A stretch of DNA of 7,904 nucleotides from DYTH01 sp964552725 (GTDB taxonomy: Bacteria; Desulfobacterota; Syntrophia; Syntrophales; UBA5619): positions 1 to 7,904 of the forward strand of contig CAZKHU010000119.1 of NCBI GenBank assembly GCA_964552725.1. Direction: 5' to 3'. The notes beneath the pieces were generated by a model that was not told where the DNA came from, searched no databases, and saw nothing but the letters and a program-made list of their open reading frames with translations. The number at the start of each line of letters is the position of its first letter. Positions within the stretch are counted from its first letter, which is position 1. Positions 6,642 to 7,904 of this stretch are shown piece after piece. Made by a program: the position numbers and the translations under genes.

Positions 6642-6931
6642 TCTTTTACCTCCTCGTGCATGACCATCGCTATTGCCTGCGCGGGACACTCCTCGGCACA
6701 GATCCCGCAGCCCTTGCAGTATTCGAGGTCGATCTGGACGGGAACGCCGGTGATCACAACTCCATCCGGGCAGTAGAGCCAGCACAAATAGCAGGCTGGG
6801 CGGTTCTTGATCGAGGCGATGCACTTTGCCTGGTCGATTACCGGGGTGACGTCCCGCCAGTCGCCGGTGCGGCCGGCTTCGCCGATGGCCGGCTTGCACA
6901 TGGCGGAGATGTTGTCGTCTTTTATTTCCAT
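6632..6931 (-). CDS. porD: 2-oxoacid:ferredoxin oxidoreductase delta subunit (2x[4Fe-4S] ferredoxin-like)
   Basis: Electron-transfer subunit carrying two [4Fe-4S] clusters between the catalytic core and external ferredoxin. 99 aa, the usual PorD size. The N-terminal GRTGDWRD signature (20-27) is characteristic of PorD. The second cluster motif is canonical: Cys72-x2-Cys75-x2-Cys78-x3-Cys82-Pro. The first is unusual: Cys37-x9-Cys47-x2-Cys50-x3-Cys54-Pro, seven residues longer between the first two ligands than the common C-x2-C-x2-C-x3-CP. An extra cysteine, Cys12, lies near the N-terminus. The AAAGG ribosome site sits shortly before the ATG. It begins 16 bp after the porG stop and its end overlaps porA by 10 bp. 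Confidence 0.94.
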   Translation of the reverse strand: MEIKDDNISAMCKPAIGEAGRTGDWRDVTPVIDQAKCIASIKNRPACYLCWLYCPDGVVITGVPVQIDLEYCKGCGICAEECPAQAIAMVMHEEVKECK

Positions 6932-6947
6932 ATCAAACCTTTCTGTT

Positions 6948-7496
6948 TTATATTTTTGTCTCTTCGTACGCCGCCCTCAGCGCGGCGATGTTCGTTGTCG
7001 CCACCGTGCCGGAAAGTTTCCACTTGAGCCCCTTTTCCATGGATTCAAGCGAAATCAGTCCCGACGCCTTTGCAAAGACGCCGAGCATCGGGGTGTTGAC
7101 GATGGGCGCCCCCTCCTTGAAGAGGTGAAAACGAATCGCTATTCCGGCAGCGTCCAGAGTGGCGACGTTGCCGTCAATGCCGAGTTCGTCCGCGCACTTT
7201 GAGGTGTTGACAATCAGCAGGCCGCCCTGTTTCAGCGAGCCCGCTATATCCACGACGTCGAGCAGCGACGGGTCGAGGACGACGGCTATATCCGCCCTGG
7301 CGATCTGCGAAAACGTCCTGATTGGCGTGTCTGAGATGCGGGTAGATGCCGTAAGCGGCGCCCCGCGCCTTTCAGGGCCGAAAGTCGGCGCCGAGGTCAC
7401 CCCTTTGAACCCGTGAAGATAGGCCGATTCAGCCAGTATCTGCGCGGCGATGACAACCCCCTGTCCGCCGCGGCCATGCCATATCACTTCATACAT
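6948..7496 (-). CDS. porG: 2-oxoacid:ferredoxin oxidoreductase gamma subunit (PorG type)
   Basis: First gene of the four-gene operon. The gamma domain of this enzyme family binds the CoA substrate region and completes the heterotetramer. 182 aa, typical length. Opening WHGRGGQGVVIAAQILA (6-22) is the diagnostic glycine-rich loop, and APTFGPERRGAP (about 36-47) is the second conserved block, followed by VVLDPSLLD and the VNTPMLG segment. A near-perfect AAGGAG site lies seven bases before the ATG. The gene order gamma-delta-alpha-beta is that of archaeal and bacterial four-subunit pyruvate or 2-ketoisovalerate oxidoreductases. Substrate (pyruvate, 2-oxobutyrate, branched-chain or aryl-2-oxoacid) cannot be fixed from the sequence, so the por symbols denote family only. 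Confidence 0.93.
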   Translation of the reverse strand: MYEVIWHGRGGQGVVIAAQILAESAYLHGFKGVTSAPTFGPERRGAPLTASTRISDTPIRTFSQIARADIAVVLDPSLLDVVDIAGSLKQGGLLIVNTSKCADELGIDGNVATLDAAGIAIRFHLFKEGAPIVNTPMLGVFAKASGLISLESMEKGLKWKLSGTVATTNIAALRAAYEETKI

Positions 7497-7541
7497 ATCA
7501 TTCTCCTTTGCAGTGATTCATCCCTGTGGTCCGCTTTTCCA

Positions 7542-7565
7542 GTTTTCTTTCCGGCTGAAGAAAAC
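7542..7565. repeat. Perfect inverted repeat upstream of porG (possible operator)
   Basis: GTTTTCTT (7542-7549) and AAGAAAAC (7558-7565) form an 8-bp perfect palindrome with an 8-base centre, located 46 bases upstream of the porG start and downstream of the 7591-7627 terminator. The size and spacing suit a dimeric regulator site. It is AT-rich in a GC-rich genome. It could equally be a weak mRNA hairpin in the porG leader. Confidence 0.35.
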
Positions 7566-7590
7566 CAAAGAGGGCGAACGCATGGTGCCA

Positions 7591-7627
7591 AAAACAAAAA
7601 GGCCATGGATTTCAAACCCATGGCCTT
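7591..7627 (-). terminator. Strong intrinsic terminator between the 38-codon ORF and porG
   Basis: On the minus strand a perfect 10-bp stem, AAGGCCATGG (7627-7618) with CCATGGCCTT (7608-7599), encloses a 9-base loop and runs straight into a T-tract (TTTTTGTTTTT, with the stem's last bases). The stem is followed by Ts only on this strand. It sits 30 bases past the stop of the small ORF and 94 bases before porG, so it either ends the small unit or acts as a conditional terminator for por. Confidence 0.88.
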
Positions 7628-7657
7628 AGGATGCGATAACTTGTTCGGGGTAGTACT

Positions 7658-7774
7658 CTATCCTGAAAGCGACGGGTGCTGGGCGCGACCCAGCGCGAGA
7701 AGGACGAGACCGAGCAGGAGACCCTGGCGGGACCCATTGCGCTTTCCGTATTCCTCTTTCGCATTTCCGTGCAT
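7658..7774 (-). CDS. 38-residue Leu-rich small protein or leader peptide
   Basis: ATG at 7774 to TAG at 7658. An AAGGGG site lies about eight bases before the ATG, and a TTGACA promoter lies just upstream. The peptide has a charged N-terminal half (HGNAKEEYGKR) and a hydrophobic run GLLLGLVLLALG (18-29), then GRAQHPSLSG. Seven of residues 19-28 are leucine. The hydrophobic run is only about 12 residues, short for a membrane helix. No family is recognised. Two readings fit: a tiny stand-alone gene between its own promoter and terminator, or an attenuation leader whose leucine codons sense Leu-tRNA charging, as in leu/ilv leaders. Its position immediately before a strong terminator and then the por operon favours the second architecturally, but no antiterminator pairing was found by eye. 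A chance ORF is also possible. Confidence 0.45.
   Translation of the reverse strand: MHGNAKEEYGKRNGSRQGLLLGLVLLALGRAQHPSLSG
7678..7694. repeat. GC-rich hairpin within the 3' half of the small ORF
   Basis: GCTGGG (7678-7683) and CCCAGC (7689-7694) form a perfect 6-bp stem with a 5-base loop. On the minus-strand RNA it falls immediately after the leucine codon run (codons 27-33), the position of a pause hairpin in classical attenuators. It may also be incidental in GC-rich coding sequence. Confidence 0.45.
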
Positions 7775-7804
7775 TTTCAAATATCCCCTTAAAAAAGTGA
7801 TGCG

Positions 7805-7833
7805 ACCCTAAAACAAAATTTCACCTCTGTCAA
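7805..7833 (-). promoter_or_regulatory. Sigma70-type promoter upstream of the small ORF / por leader
   Basis: On the minus strand a perfect -35 box TTGACA (7833-7828) is followed after 17 bases by TAGGGT (7810-7805), which matches the -10 consensus at three of six positions (first, second and last). Surrounding sequence is AT-rich (runs of A/T at 7811-7820 and 7834-7841). The predicted start near 7798 leaves a short leader before the AAGGGG site and ATG at 7774. No comparable promoter was seen between the terminator at 7591 and porG, so this may also serve the por operon by read-through. Confidence 0.55.
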
Positions 7834-7881
7834 CAAAAAAATCTCTCCCGAGACAATTGCAAAACTCCCCATTATTGTCAT

Positions 7882-7904
7882 TCCCGCAACGATTCTGAGC
7901 GGGA
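7882..7904. repeat. Inverted repeat TCCCGC/GCGGGA at the window edge
   Basis: TCCCGC (7882-7887) and GCGGGA (7899-7904) are exact complements around an 11-base loop, and the right arm runs into the end of the window. The preceding TCATTCCCGC resembles the left end of dispersed extragenic palindromic elements (TCATTCCCGC...GCGGGAAT) in many proteobacteria. The element is probably cut here. The remaining 7834-7881 is AT-rich with no gene seen. Confidence 0.45.

Noticed and set aside
6642..6899. Upstream extension of porA to the ATG at 6899.
   Set aside because: The extension reads porD in another frame, whereas the start at 6641 has a perfect AGGAGG site and begins with the normal PorA N-terminus.
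7575..7595. Sigma54-like promoter (TGGCAC...) upstream of porG on the minus strand.
   Set aside because: TGGCAC is present, but the -12 TTGC is not at the required spacing; the bases there read GTTCGC, so the GG-N10-GC rule fails.
1..7904. Defence, CRISPR, phage or mobile-element system.
   Set aside because: No repeats with regular spacing, no transposase, integrase or nuclease genes, and all larger ORFs are assigned to metabolism, LPS synthesis or transport.

Overview
The window looks like chromosomal DNA from a GC-rich, Gram-negative, strictly anaerobic bacterium. Kdo transferase (WaaA) implies an LPS outer membrane. A four-subunit, oxygen-sensitive 2-oxoacid:ferredoxin oxidoreductase next to an acyl-CoA dehydrogenase suggests fermentative or syntrophic acid metabolism. 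My best guess is a Syntrophus/Smithella-like deltaproteobacterium. That placement is inferred from gene content and general protein resemblance, not from a marker gene.

Layout, left to right. (1) 1-1101, plus strand: an acyl-CoA dehydrogenase whose first ~20 residues lie outside the window. (2) 1106-1759, minus strand: rpe, tail to tail with the first gene with a 4-bp gap. It has a near-consensus sigma70 promoter and a ~110-nt structured leader. (3) 2057-3355, plus strand: intact waaA (kdtA). (4) 3356-3631: no intact gene. It holds a decayed C-terminal fragment of a second, diverged waaA, bracketed by short GTGCCTGA direct repeats. (5) 3632-4441, plus strand: a TSUP (TauE/SafE-type) membrane permease. 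(6) 4535-7496, minus strand: a tight operon in transcription order gamma-delta-alpha-beta (porG, porD, porA, porB) encoding a pyruvate/2-ketoacid:ferredoxin oxidoreductase. (7) 7497-7904: no gene of ordinary size, but on the minus strand a compact unit of promoter, Shine-Dalgarno, 38-codon Leu-rich ORF and strong intrinsic terminator just upstream of porG. It is either a tiny gene or an attenuator-type leader for the por operon.

Functional picture. The Por complex decarboxylates a 2-oxoacid oxidatively to an acyl-CoA and reduces ferredoxin, or runs in reverse. The acyl-CoA dehydrogenase oxidises acyl-CoA thioesters, so both belong to CoA-thioester metabolism. Rpe (pentose phosphates) and WaaA (lipid A-Kdo assembly) are housekeeping. 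No mobile-element gene, tRNA, rRNA, CRISPR array or defence system was seen. The least explained parts are the leader/terminator unit upstream of por, the waaA remnant, and the expanded first cluster motif in PorD.
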